Assembly: GCF_001458595.1 (NCBI RefSeq)
Contig: NZ_LN890328.1
Span: 599,736-663,735, forward strand
Direction: 5' to 3'
DNA length: 64,000 nt
Source of the DNA: Clostridium neonatale
GTDB taxonomy: Bacteria; Bacillota; Clostridia; Clostridiales; Clostridiaceae
Shown in pieces: positions 8,805 through 17,495 of the stretch. Under the pieces are notes generated by a model, which did no database searches, was not told the origin of the DNA, and saw only the letters and a program-made list of their open reading frames with translations. Each line of letters opens with the position of its first letter. The stretch's first letter is position 1. Made by a program: the position numbers and the translations under genes.

Positions 8805-9029
8805 TTATAGGAATAAAAGTGGCCATAATCCAAGGCCGCCAAAGCCACCAAAGCCACCAAGGCCACAGCAACCAAAACCATTGTTAAATCTACCAAAACG
8901 ATTATTAAAATTATTGTTAGATCTACGATTAGAATTATTGCAACAACAACATCTTCTACATCTTCTTCTTCTTCTTCTTCTTCTTCTGTTTGAAGTATCT
9001 CTATCTGAATCGCAACGTGACATATACAT
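8805..9029 (-). CDS. Arg/Cys/Gly-rich low-complexity small protein
   Basis: Read on the minus strand, an AAAGGAGA ribosome site precedes the ATG at 9029. The 74-residue product is extreme: 'MYMSRCDSDRDTSNR', a run of nine Arg, 'CRRCCCC', Asn/Arg-rich tracts, then Gly-Phe repeats 'GFGGFGGLG'. The Arg run is encoded by a pure AGA trinucleotide array (8961-8987 on the plus strand). Proteins of this composition in spore formers are often coat or exosporium components, which is only a guess here. The opposite-strand frame (8785-9120) lacks a ribosome site and is its shadow. Confidence 0.6.
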   Translation of the reverse strand: MYMSRCDSDRDTSNRRRRRRRRRCRRCCCCNNSNRRSNNNFNNRFGRFNNGFGCCGLGGFGGFGGLGLWPLLFL

Positions 9030-9202
9030 AATCTCCTTTTTGATTATTTTTTATATTAATAATATATTCGACATAATAGATATGTGTTACAATATTATGT
9101 TAAAAAAATGCTTCAAATAATCAATTTGATAAAGTATTAATAATTAGTTTTATTCTAACAAATATATAGTATAATATATAATATGTTAGGGGGAAGTTTT
9201 GG

Positions 9203-10588
9203 ATGAGTAGAAAAAAAAAGAATAAGGCTGATTTATGGAAAAAAACAATAATTTTTCTTTCACCTTTAGCTATAATATATTTAAGTATATCAATTTATTT
9301 TAGTAATCATTTTTATTATAATTCTGTAGTCAACTGCATTAATGTGTCAGGACAGACCGTAAAAGAAGCTAATAATACAATATCATCAGAAATAAATGAA
9401 TATACACTGCAATTACATGGTAGAGAAAACGTTAATGATGAAATTAAAGGAAATGATATTGAATTATCTTATAAATCAAATGATGATCTAAAAAAAATAA
9501 AAAAGAGCCAAAATCCGTTTACATGGTTTTTAGGATTTTTTAATAAAAATAGCAATTTGACAATAGACATGGTTTCTTATAATGAAAGCTTATTAGATGA
9601 TTATATTGATAATCTTACATATTTTGACGTTGGAAACATAGTTGAACCTAAAGATGCGAATTTTGAATTTAAGAATAATAAATTTGAGATTACAAACGAA
9701 GTTGTAGGAACAAAAGTAAATAAGGAAGTTCTTCGTGAAAAGATCATAAATGCTATAAAAAACGGTGAACATATATTAGATTTGGAAGAAGAGAATTGTT
9801 ATGAAAATCCTAATTATACAAAAGACTCTAAAGAAGTAATTGATGCTAAAGATAAGTTGAATTCAATGATAGATCTTACAATTACATATGATGTTGGAGA
9901 CGAAAAAGAAATTGTTGATGGTAGTATAATTAGTAATTGGCTTAATGTAGGAGAAGATTTTGAAATAAATTTTGATAAAGAGAAAATTAAAGAATATGTT
10001 TATAAATTAGCAAGTAAATACAATACATTTGGTGGAAATAGAGATTTTCTCACAACAGATGGGGATAAGATTAAAGTTAGTGGGGGGAATTATGGATGGA
10101 TTATTGATCAACCTAAAGAGGTTGATGAATTAGTTAAGGATCTTAAAGAAAATAAATCAATAGAAAGGGAGCCTATATATTCACAAACAGCAGTATCAAG
10201 AGCAAAAAATGATATTGGAGATACATATGTTGAGATAAATATGACTAAACAACACATGTGGTTCTATAAAAATGGAAATCTTATAACAGAGGGTGATGTT
10301 GTAACAGGAAATGCAAGTAATAATTGGTCAACACCTGTTGGAACATATAGATTAAACTATAGAGAAAGAAATGCTACATTAGTTGGAGAAAATTATAGTT
10401 CGCCAGTGAATTTTTGGATGCCATTTAACAATAATATAGGAATACATGATGCAACATGGAGAAATGAATTTGGTGGACAAATATATTTAACAAATGGTTC
10501 ACATGGATGTGTTAATGCTCCATATGCAGTTGCAGAAACAATATTTAATAATATTGAACCAGGAACTCCAATTATTTGCTATTATTAA
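9203..10588 (+). CDS. L,D-transpeptidase with PG-binding (VanW-type) domain
   Basis: This enzyme makes 3-3 peptidoglycan crosslinks or attaches proteins to the wall. The 461-residue protein has an N-terminal membrane anchor (residues about 15-35) and two PG_binding_4-type modules (about 70-310). The C-terminal YkuD domain contains 'YVEINMTKQHMWFYKNGNLI', 'TPVGTYRL', 'IGIHDATWR' and the catalytic 'NGSHGCVNAP' with its Cys. The ATG has a GGGGGAAG site. It is monocistronic. A 6-bp inverted pair CTAACA/TGTTAG at about 9157-9189 brackets the probable -10 region. Confidence 0.93.
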   Translation: MSRKKKNKADLWKKTIIFLSPLAIIYLSISIYFSNHFYYNSVVNCINVSGQTVKEANNTISSEINEYTLQLHGRENVNDEIKGNDIELSYKSNDDLKKIKKSQNPFTWFLGFFNKNSNLTIDMVSYNESLLDDYIDNLTYFDVGNIVEPKDANFEFKNNKFEITNEVVGTKVNKEVLREKIINAIKNGEHILDLEEENCYENPNYTKDSKEVIDAKDKLNSMIDLTITYDVGDEKEIVDGSIISNWLNVGEDFEINFDKEKIKEYVYKLASKYNTFGGNRDFLTTDGDKIKVSGGNYGWIIDQPKEVDELVKDLKENKSIEREPIYSQTAVSRAKNDIGDTYVEINMTKQHMWFYKNGNLITEGDVVTGNASNNWSTPVGTYRLNYRERNATLVGENYSSPVNFWMPFNNNIGIHDATWRNEFGGQIYLTNGSHGCVNAPYAVAETIFNNIEPGTPIICYY

Positions 10589-10715
10589 ACAAAGTTTTTA
10601 TCATATCTTATAAATAGTGTTTAAATATAGTGTTTGATAATGTATAATATAATCATATTAAATATAGAAAAAATGATACTTAGAAAACTACTTGAATAAA
10701 AAGGGGGATATTTAA

Positions 10716-11090
10716 ATGAAGTTTATAGGATGTATACAATTAATAAAGGATGATTTTAATAATGTATTGATAATGAAAAGGAAGGCTAAAAGAGGTACTA
10801 TTTCTAAATGGACTTTATTAGAACAAAAGATTAGAGGAAAAGAAAGTGATGAAAAGTGTCTTGCAAGAGCTGCTAAGGATGTTTTGAAAACAATAGTGTT
10901 TGACAATAAAGAATTTAAAGAATATAAAATAAATGAAGATGAAGCTATAAAGGTTTATATAGGAACATTAAAGGAAAAATTCATTCTAGATAAATCATAT
11001 GATGAAGCAAAATGGATCAATAAAAGTAGAATAGATGACTGTGATATTGAAGAATTAGATAAAAAAATATTACTAGATTATTTTAATTAG
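10716..11090 (+). CDS. Nudix-like protein with degenerate Nudix box
   Basis: The 124-residue product has the length and strand order of a small Nudix domain: 'FIGCIQLIKDDFNNVLIMKR' at the N-terminus, then a helix, then 'AKWINKSRIDD' near the end. The position of the catalytic box reads 'GKESDEKCLARAAKDVLKTI'. The REUXEE glutamates that bind Mg are mostly replaced, so hydrolase activity is doubtful and it may be a binding domain. The ATG follows an AAAGGGGGA site. It is monocistronic with its own terminator. Confidence 0.55.
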   Translation: MKFIGCIQLIKDDFNNVLIMKRKAKRGTISKWTLLEQKIRGKESDEKCLARAAKDVLKTIVFDNKEFKEYKINEDEAIKVYIGTLKEKFILDKSYDEAKWINKSRIDDCDIEELDKKILLDYFN

Positions 11091-11097
11091 AATGTTG

Positions 11098-11143
11098 AAA
11101 AGATGTTGTATCAGAAATAGTGAATTTAATACAACATCTTTTT
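11098..11143 (+). terminator. Terminator after Nudix-like gene
   Basis: AAAGATGTTGTAT pairs with ATACAACATCTTT across a 17-base loop and ends in a T run. Confidence 0.85.
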
Positions 11144-11152
11144 ATTTTATGG

Positions 11153-11179
11153 TAAATTACAAAATTATTTATTCGATAA
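11153..11179 (+). promoter_or_regulatory. Sigma-D (sigma-28) type promoter for flagellin
   Basis: TAAA at 11153-11156, a 15-base spacer, then TTCGATAA at 11172-11179 match the flagellar consensus TAAA-N15-GCCGATAA with 6 of 8 bases in the -10. It lies about 45 bases before the flagellin start. Confidence 0.75.
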
Positions 11180-11224
11180 AAAAATATAGGGTAAATTCAC
11201 AAATGTGAGAAAGGGGTGATTCAG

Positions 11225-12067
11225 ATGGGAATGTCAATAAGAAATAATTTAAATGCTATGTTTGCTCTTAGATATATTGGTATAAATAATGATCTTTTGG
11301 GTAAAAGCATAGAAAAACTATCTTCTGGTCTTAGAATAAACAGAGCTGGTGATGATGCAGCAGGGCTTGCTATATCAGAAAAAATTAGAGGTCAGATTAA
11401 TGGTTTGACTCAAGCAAGCAGGAATGCACAAGATGGAATATCGTTAATGCAAACAGCCGAAGGCTCTGTAAATGAGACTCATAGTATGCTTCAAAGAATG
11501 AAGACACTAGCAGTTCAAGCTGCTAATGGAACTTATACAAATAGTGATAGAAAACTTATAGATAAGGAACTACAAGAGCTGAAAAAAGAAATAAACAGAA
11601 TTGCAAAAGATACAGAATTTAATGGAATGACACTTCTTGATGGATCATTTGATAAAAAGAAGGGGTCAGATGGTCTTAATTTACAAGTTGGAAATAAAGC
11701 GAATCAAATAATATCTGTTGATATTGAAGGAGCTACATTAAATGATCTTGGCATTCAACATATCAGTATAGAGACAGAAGATGATGCTAAAAGTGCCCTA
11801 TCTAAAATAGAAAATGCCATACATTATACATCTGGCATAAGAGCTACTTTAGGCGCAGTTCAAAATAGATTAGAGTATACTATTTCTTCATTAGATAATA
11901 CAGCAGAAAATTTACAATCTGCTGAAAGCAGAATTAGAGATACAGATATAGCAAAAGAAATGATGGAATATGTAAAGTCTAAGTTATTAATGGATGTGGG
12001 AATTAGTATTTTGACACAAGCAAATCAAGAATTCAATTTTATTTTAAAATTGTTAGATTCAATGTAA
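11225..12067 (+). CDS. Flagellin
   Basis: This is the flagellar filament subunit. It shows both conserved helical ends: 'LSSGLRINRAGDDAAGLAIS' and 'ISLMQTAEGSVNETHSMLQR' at the N-terminus, and 'SRIRDTDIAKEMMEYVKSKL' at the C-terminus. Only a short middle lies between, so it is a minimal flagellin of about 281 residues. The start is ATG at 11225 (or 11231), because the GTG at 11216 lies inside the AAAGGGGTG ribosome site. A sigma-D-type promoter sits upstream. No other flagellar gene is nearby, so it is an extra or orphan copy. Confidence 0.93.
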   Translation: MGMSIRNNLNAMFALRYIGINNDLLGKSIEKLSSGLRINRAGDDAAGLAISEKIRGQINGLTQASRNAQDGISLMQTAEGSVNETHSMLQRMKTLAVQAANGTYTNSDRKLIDKELQELKKEINRIAKDTEFNGMTLLDGSFDKKKGSDGLNLQVGNKANQIISVDIEGATLNDLGIQHISIETEDDAKSALSKIENAIHYTSGIRATLGAVQNRLEYTISSLDNTAENLQSAESRIRDTDIAKEMMEYVKSKLLMDVGISILTQANQEFNFILKLLDSM

Positions 12068-12103
12068 AATAATTTGAAATTATTGAAAAGGATTGACGTA
12101 AAA

Positions 12104-12328
12104 ATGAAAAAAATAATATATATTTTTTGTATTTTAGTGCTTACTTTAAATTTGATTTCTTGTGGAAATAAAGAAACTGTAGATTCAGATGAACAGGCTA
12201 CAGAACAAAAAGAAAGCACAAATACTATTAAAGCTAAATCAGAAGAATTAAAAGTAGATACATTTACAACAAATGATAATTATGTTAAAGCAAAATGGGT
12301 ATATGGTCCAGAAAAAGAGAGTGAGTGA
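12104..12328 (+). CDS. Small lipoprotein, possibly truncated
   Basis: From the ATG at 12104 the product is 'MKKIIYIFCILVLTLNLISC' plus a polar tail. 'LISC' is a lipobox, so the Cys is probably lipidated and the protein sits on the outer face of the membrane. The mature part is only about 55 residues, Lys/Glu/Thr-rich, ending 'KAKWVYGPEKESE'. It may be the first part of a longer lipoprotein cut by a stop. The remaining 256 bases to RNase J show no clear continuation. Function unknown. Confidence 0.65.
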   Translation: MKKIIYIFCILVLTLNLISCGNKETVDSDEQATEQKESTNTIKAKSEELKVDTFTTNDNYVKAKWVYGPEKESE

Positions 12329-12510
12329 CAATATAATATGATTATCAGAGTTAATAAAAATGGCTACATCAGAATGAGTATGTAATTTGGGTGCAGTCTA
12401 TTTTTTATTCTACATAAATATGAATAAAATAAAATTAAAAAGTAATAATAAAAAAGTAATGTTATATATTGAATAATATTTTAAATAATATTTTTAAAGT
12501 ACAAGCATAC

Positions 12511-12539
12511 TTGCATGTATATAAAGTAAAATGTATAAT
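12511..12539 (+). promoter_or_regulatory. Sigma-A promoter of RNase J gene
   Basis: TTGCAT (12511-12516), a 17-base spacer and a perfect TATAAT (12534-12539) lie about 45 bases before the RNase J start. Confidence 0.7.
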
Positions 12540-12584
12540 TAAGAAAAATATAGTAGAGAAAATGGAATTTTAAGGAGTACAAAA

Positions 12585-14300
12585 TTGGAAAATAATAATA
12601 TTGAAAAAAAACAAGTAAAGAAGAAGCGAAAATATATACCTAATAGAAAGAAAGTAAAAATAATCCCATTAGGTGGGCTTGGAGAAATAGGAAAGAATAT
12701 TACTGCATTTGAATATGAAAATGAAATAGTGGTAATAGACTGTGGATTATCATTCCCAGATGAAGAATTATATGGTATAGATATTGTTATACCTGATGTA
12801 ACATATCTTATTAATAATAGTCATAAAGTTAAAGGTTTTTTTATAACACATGGACACGAAGATCATATTGGAGGTTTGCCTTACGTTCTTAAGCAAATTA
12901 ATGTACCTATTTATGGCACAAAGCTAACAATAGGTTTGATAGAAAGTAAACTTACTGAACATAATATTTTAAGTGATTGTACATTAAATGTTGTAGAGCC
13001 AGGCGAAATAGTTGAACTTGATAATTTTAAGGTGGAATTTATAAGAAATAATCATAGTATAGCGGATAGCTGTTCAATAGCGTTACACACACCATTAGGT
13101 GTAATTGTTCATAGTGGAGATTTTAAAGTTGACTTTACACCAATAGATAATAAAGTTATGGATTTGGCTAGGTATGCACAGCTTGGGAAAAAAGGAGTGC
13201 TATTATTAATGGCAGATAGTACTAACGCTATTAAGCCAGGATATACCATGTCGGAAAAAACAGTTGGTGAAACATTAGAAAGACTATTTTTACAAGCAAC
13301 AGGAAGAATTATAGTTGCTACATTTGCATCTAATATTCATAGATTACAGCAAATAGTCAATGCATGTGAAAAGCACAATAGAAAAATAGCGTTTAGTGGA
13401 AGAAGTATGGAGAAAATATCAGAAGTCTCAATGGAACTTGGATATTTAAATGTTCCAGATGGAATGATAATTAGTCTTGATGAAATAAATAATTATTCAG
13501 ATGAAAGAATAACTATTGTAACTACAGGAAGTCAAGGAGAACCAATGTCGGCTTTAACAAGGATTGCCTCAGCTACTCATAGAAATATACAGATACAAAA
13601 AGGTGATATGGTTATAATATCTGCTACTCCGATTCCAGGAAATGAAAAATCAGTTTCTAATGTTATAAATTCATTAACAGAGAAAGGTGCTAATGTAATT
13701 TATAAGGCGATTGAAGATATTCATGTATCAGGGCATGCTTGTGAGCAAGAATTAAGACTTATTCAAGCCCTTCTTAAACCCAAATTCTTTTTACCTGTTC
13801 ATGGAGAATATAAGCAGTTAAGAGCTCATAGCAAAATAGCACAAGATATGGGAGTAGATGAAAATAAGATATTTATATTAGAAATTGGTGATGTTTTTGA
13901 ACTTTATAAAAATAGAGGTAAAATAGCAGGAAAGGTTCCATCAGGTAGAGTTCTTATTGATGGAATGGGAATAGGTGATGTTGGTAATATAGTTCTTAGA
14001 GATAGGAAAAATCTATCGCAAGATGGCATAATAACTATAGTTACTGTTATAGATAAAAAGAATAAATTTATAATATCTGGCCCAGATGTAATAACAAGAG
14101 GATTTGTTTACGTGAGAGATAGTGAAGAACTAATAAATGAATTAAGAAATGAAGCTTTGAGAATAGTGGGAAATTGTCTTGAAAAAAATATAACTCAGTG
14201 GTCAGAAATGAAAAATACAATAAGAAAAGATGTTGGATCATATATTTATTCAAAGATTAAAAGAAAACCTATGATTTTACCGGTTATTGTTGAAGTATAA
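12585..14300 (+). CDS. rnj: Ribonuclease J
   Basis: RNase J is a 5'-3' exonuclease and endonuclease central to mRNA decay and 16S/5S processing in Firmicutes. The 571-residue product has the metallo-beta-lactamase motif 'THGHEDHIGG' near residue 86, further metal ligands in 'NNHSIADS' and 'VHSGDFK', the beta-CASP part ('SGRSMEKIS', 'ATPIPGNEKS', 'VSGHACEQE') and the C-terminal domain. The N-terminus is Lys-rich. The start is TTG with AAGGAG. It is monocistronic, between a sigma-A promoter and a strong terminator. RnjA versus RnjB cannot be decided here. Confidence 0.96.
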   Translation: MENNNIEKKQVKKKRKYIPNRKKVKIIPLGGLGEIGKNITAFEYENEIVVIDCGLSFPDEELYGIDIVIPDVTYLINNSHKVKGFFITHGHEDHIGGLPYVLKQINVPIYGTKLTIGLIESKLTEHNILSDCTLNVVEPGEIVELDNFKVEFIRNNHSIADSCSIALHTPLGVIVHSGDFKVDFTPIDNKVMDLARYAQLGKKGVLLLMADSTNAIKPGYTMSEKTVGETLERLFLQATGRIIVATFASNIHRLQQIVNACEKHNRKIAFSGRSMEKISEVSMELGYLNVPDGMIISLDEINNYSDERITIVTTGSQGEPMSALTRIASATHRNIQIQKGDMVIISATPIPGNEKSVSNVINSLTEKGANVIYKAIEDIHVSGHACEQELRLIQALLKPKFFLPVHGEYKQLRAHSKIAQDMGVDENKIFILEIGDVFELYKNRGKIAGKVPSGRVLIDGMGIGDVGNIVLRDRKNLSQDGIITIVTVIDKKNKFIISGPDVITRGFVYVRDSEELINELRNEALRIVGNCLEKNITQWSEMKNTIRKDVGSYIYSKIKRKPMILPVIVEV

Positions 14301-14306
14301 AAATGA

Positions 14307-14363
14307 AAAGAGACCAACAAGAAGATTTATTTAATATATCTTCTTGTTGGTCTCTTTATTTTT
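14307..14363. terminator. Bidirectional terminator between rnj and lepB
   Basis: A perfect 20-bp stem (AAAGAGACCAACAAGAAGAT and its complement) with an A run on the left and a T run on the right serves both convergent genes. Confidence 0.9.
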
Positions 14364-14382
14364 AAAGTAAAGAATTTTTTCT

Positions 14383-14907
14383 TCATATTCTTTTATTTTG
14401 GCTTATATCATATATAGCTTTTGCATAAAGCTGATGATCAACATCAATAAAACCTATTTTATTGCTTCTACTGTCTAAACTATCGTTTCTATTATCACCC
14501 ATTACAAATATTTTACCTTTAGGAATATAAAAGGTCATGTTTTCGCATTCCATAGGTTCTTTTATGTATGACTCAGAGACCAATTTATTATTTCTATATA
14601 ATTTATTATTTAATATATCAATTTTATCATTAGGCAAGCCGATAACTCTTTTAATTAGAAATTTATTTTTATATGAATAATCAATATTAGAATAATTTCT
14701 TTTTACTATAACAACATCTTCATAATTAGGAAGATTATCTTGATACGTATACATATCTAGAAGTACCACATCTTCATTATCAATAGTGTTATTCATAGAA
14801 AATCCTTTAACTACTGTTATACCAAAGGTTTTAAAAAATAATACGAATAATATTAAAGAGGCAACAAAAAGTTTAATAAGAGAAGAGAGTATAGTTTTAA
14901 TATTCAT
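14383..14907 (-). CDS. lepB: Signal peptidase I
   Basis: This membrane protease cleaves signal peptides of secreted proteins. The 174-residue product has one N-terminal membrane segment (residues 8-28), the catalytic Ser in 'GFSMNNTI' (near residue 37), the Lys in 'LIKRVIGLPNDKI' and the family box 'VMGDNRNDSLDSRS'. The size is typical of the Gram-positive SipS class. It is divergent from the 3D-domain gene and has its own ribosome site (AAAGGATG). Its clients may include the many secreted proteins nearby. Confidence 0.95.
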   Translation of the reverse strand: MNIKTILSSLIKLFVASLILFVLFFKTFGITVVKGFSMNNTIDNEDVVLLDMYTYQDNLPNYEDVVIVKRNYSNIDYSYKNKFLIKRVIGLPNDKIDILNNKLYRNNKLVSESYIKEPMECENMTFYIPKGKIFVMGDNRNDSLDSRSNKIGFIDVDHQLYAKAIYDISQNKRI

Positions 14908-15019
14908 TATTAGTACATCCTTTCTGTGAACAATTTAAAAGATATTACTATGGATATTATTAACATTATTTTGTGTAATTAAACAAAACTTATAAAAAAT
15001 ATACGAGGAGAATCAGAGT

Positions 15020-15520
15020 TTGTTTTATTCAAAAAAGGTATTGTGTAGCTTATGTATTATTTTTTCAATGTTTATAGGTGGATTTTTAGCATATATAACG
15101 TTTGCTAACGAGCAAAAAACTATTAATAAAAGAAAAGAAATACAAAACGAAGTGATAAAAGAAGTGAAAGATGATATGAATACTATTGTTGATGATGAAA
15201 AATTTATAAAAATAGATGCAGAATTAACAGCTTATTGTAATTGTAAAGAGTGTTCAGAAGAGTGGGGAGATATTACTGCAATGCAGACTAGGACAAGGGT
15301 AGGGGTTGTTGCAGCACCAAAAGAAATAGAATTAGGAAGTAAAATATATATTCCTATTCTCAAAGATTATGCCGCTAATGGAATGTTTTCTGTAGAAGAT
15401 AGGGGGAGTGCAGTAAAAATTAAAGATGATGGAACATATATAATAGATGTATGGATTTCAAATCATGATGAAGTTGAAAAGTTTGGAAGAAAGAAATGCA
15501 CAGTATATTTACAGGAATAA
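15020..15520 (+). CDS. 3D-domain protein (YuiC/YocH-like lytic enzyme), membrane-anchored
   Basis: The TTG start has a GAGGAGAA site. The 166-residue product has a membrane segment (about 5-28) and then a 3D domain: 'AELTAYCNCKECSEEWGD', 'TRVGVVAAPKEIELGSKIYI' and 'FSVEDRGSAVKI...YIIDVW', with the three Asp of the family. 3D domains resemble the MltA fold and are found in stationary-phase or spore wall hydrolases such as YocH and YuiC. A paralogue with an SH3 domain lies 277 bp downstream. Confidence 0.85.
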   Translation: MFYSKKVLCSLCIIFSMFIGGFLAYITFANEQKTINKRKEIQNEVIKEVKDDMNTIVDDEKFIKIDAELTAYCNCKECSEEWGDITAMQTRTRVGVVAAPKEIELGSKIYIPILKDYAANGMFSVEDRGSAVKIKDDGTYIIDVWISNHDEVEKFGRKKCTVYLQE

Positions 15521-15732
15521 TATTAAATAGAGCATAAAATAATATATTTAGATAAAAAAATAGAATAAATATTTTGCCTACATTAGAAAAAATTATGCAT
15601 AAAAAAGGCTAGAAATCAAGAATAAATTGGATTTAAAATACATAAAAAATATAAAAGACCAATTAAGGAATGTTATTGCTTTGCATAAATAACAATTATA
15701 TACTATAATAATTCATGCCATGTCGATGTCAC

Positions 15733-15774
15733 TGCAATTTTTTATTTTAAAGATTAATTTCTAGAAAAATTGCA
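15733..15774. repeat. Inverted repeat in leader of second 3D-domain gene
   Basis: GCAATTTTT near 15733 and AAAAATTGC near 15765 are complementary across about 22 bases and end just before the ribosome site. It could be an attenuator or translation-control hairpin. No known riboswitch core was found in the 277-base gap. Confidence 0.4.
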
Positions 15775-15797
15775 AAAAAGAAACAAGGAGTGGTTAT

Positions 15798-16577
15798 TTG
15801 TCGAACTTAAAGAAATATATGTTTAGGGGATGTGCATTTGGTGCAATCTCACTAGTTATAGGAATGTCTTTATATTCTGCTAAAGGAGTTAAAGGTGAAT
15901 CTATAAATAGAAACATAGAATATTCTAAAAGCGAAACGCCTAAAGTAAATACTAATCAAAATAATAATTATACGGTTAGTATGATGAATCAACTTACAGT
16001 AAAGGAAGAAAAACAAAAATTACTACCTTATGGTCAAGTAGTAGATGTTGAATCAAATTTATGTGTAAGAGAAACGCCTGACATAAACAGTGGAGCAAGT
16101 ACTGTTTTAATGAATGGTATGACATTTGAGATATTGAGTAAAACTAATGAATGGTATGAGATTAAATATAATGATATACAAGGTTTTGTTCATGAAGACT
16201 ATGTAGAAGAGTATGAAAATACTCCGCCTAATGAGGTTTATGAAGAAAACACGACATTTAAAAGAGCGATTAAGGCGGAATTAACAGCTTATTGCGATGA
16301 TCCAAGATGTTCAGATGGATGGGGTTCTAAAACAGCTATGGAAACTCATACAAGAATTGGTGTTATCGCAGCTCCAAAAGACATCCCTCTAGGTAGTAAA
16401 ATATATATACCAGAGCTTACAAATTTAAAATCAGATGGTATTTTCGATGTGGAAGATAGAGGTGGAGCAATTAAAGTTAAAGAAGATGGTACATACGTTA
16501 TTGACGTATGGGTACCATCATATGAAGAGGCAATCGCATTTGGAAGAAAAGAAGCTACTATTTATTTAATGGAATAG
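15798..16577 (+). CDS. Secreted SH3b plus 3D-domain protein
   Basis: The TTG start has an AAGGAG site. An N-terminal membrane/signal segment (residues 8-28) is followed by an SH3b domain ('VESNLCVRETPDINSGASTV', 'WYEIKYNDIQGFVHEDYV') at about 85-140. The C-terminal 3D domain ('AELTAYCDDPRCSDGWGSKT', 'TRIGVIAAPKDIPLGSKIYI', 'FDVEDRGGAIKV', 'YVIDVWVPS') spans about 158-259. SH3b binds the peptidoglycan peptide, so this is a probable wall-remodelling enzyme. The 3D part is strongly similar to the gene at 15020, indicating tandem duplication with gain or loss of SH3b. Confidence 0.9.
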   Translation: MSNLKKYMFRGCAFGAISLVIGMSLYSAKGVKGESINRNIEYSKSETPKVNTNQNNNYTVSMMNQLTVKEEKQKLLPYGQVVDVESNLCVRETPDINSGASTVLMNGMTFEILSKTNEWYEIKYNDIQGFVHEDYVEEYENTPPNEVYEENTTFKRAIKAELTAYCDDPRCSDGWGSKTAMETHTRIGVIAAPKDIPLGSKIYIPELTNLKSDGIFDVEDRGGAIKVKEDGTYVIDVWVPSYEEAIAFGRKEATIYLME

Positions 16578-16580
16578 TAA

Positions 16581-16634
16581 AAAATAAGAAGACTAGAAAT
16601 TTAAGATTCAGGATTTCTAGTCTTCTTATTTTAT
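16581..16634. terminator. Bidirectional terminator
   Basis: A 20-bp perfect stem AAAATAAGAAGACTAGAAAT with its complement separates the convergent 3D-domain and alarmone synthetase genes. Confidence 0.9.
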
Positions 16635-16642
16635 GAAATTTT

Positions 16643-17314
16643 TTAATCTAAAAATTCAACTTGTCTTTGTATTTGCTGCATTTTAAGATCTGTAGAAGAT
16701 ATAACATCTGCACATTCCTTTAAATCATGTTTAATATCTAAAGAAGCATTTTTTTCTGTTTTATAATATAACTTATGTTCAAGACTTGCCCAAAAATCCA
16801 TAGCAATGGTTCTGATTTGAACTTCAACTCTTACTAGTTCTACATGTTCAGAAAAAAATACAGGAACTTGTACAACTAAGTGTAGGCTTCTATAACCATT
16901 AGGTTTTGGATTTTTTATGTAGTCTTTTTCTTCTATTAATATAATATCATCTTGTTTAATAAGTGTATTTGCAACTTCATAAATATCATCAACAAATGAG
17001 CATATGACACGGACACCTGCAATATCATGCAAGTTATTCTTAGCAGATGCTATACTTATTTCAAATCCTTTTCTCTCAAGTTTGGACATTATACTTTTTG
17101 GAGTTTTAATTCTAGATTTCATATATTCAATAGGATTACGTTTCCTTTTTATTTTAAATTCTTCATCTAAAATTTCAAGTTTTGTTTTTACCTCTTTTAC
17201 TGCTGAATGATAAAGCAATAAAAAACCAGCCATTTCATCAAATTTTTCTTCTACATCATTATTACCATCTTTGCTAGATAAAAAAATTTTTTGCTCAACT
17301 GTTACATCATCCAT
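16643..17314 (-). CDS. Small alarmone synthetase (RelQ-like GTP pyrophosphokinase)
   Basis: It transfers pyrophosphate from ATP to GDP/GTP to give (p)ppGpp. The 223-residue single-domain protein has the synthetase motifs 'DIAGVRVICSFVDDIYEVAN', 'NPKPNGYRSLHLVVQVP' and 'VEVQIRTIAMDFWASLEHKL', and no hydrolase, TGS or ACT domain, so it is of the YjbM/RelQ type. The start is ATG at 17314, placed by GAAAGGAGAA; the longer reading from a TTG includes the ribosome site. It is monocistronic. A stress or cell-wall trigger is known in relatives but not shown here. Confidence 0.93.
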   Translation of the reverse strand: MDDVTVEQKIFLSSKDGNNDVEEKFDEMAGFLLLYHSAVKEVKTKLEILDEEFKIKRKRNPIEYMKSRIKTPKSIMSKLERKGFEISIASAKNNLHDIAGVRVICSFVDDIYEVANTLIKQDDIILIEEKDYIKNPKPNGYRSLHLVVQVPVFFSEHVELVRVEVQIRTIAMDFWASLEHKLYYKTEKNASLDIKHDLKECADVISSTDLKMQQIQRQVEFLD

Positions 17315-17495
17315 AAATAATTCTCCTTTCAATCTAGCTCTAATTACTATGTAAACATTTCATTATATAACAATTATATAATATTTTCTTTAATATCTAA
17401 ATAGATAATTTAAAAGATAATAAAATATTAACAATATATTCTAGTATATAACATAAAAAAATACTAAATAATAAAATGAGGATTTATTACTACTT

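Noticed and set aside
8785..9120. Plus-strand Pro/Leu-rich 111-residue frame
   Set aside because: It reads the antisense of the AGA array; the minus-strand frame has the ribosome site.
12329..12584. Continuation of the truncated lipoprotein in another frame
   Set aside because: No frame continues with similar composition; the gap holds a promoter for RNase J and a poor hairpin only.
15521..15797. c-di-AMP (ydaO/yuaA) riboswitch before the SH3b-3D gene
   Set aside because: The conserved core sequences of that riboswitch were not found; only a simple inverted repeat is present.
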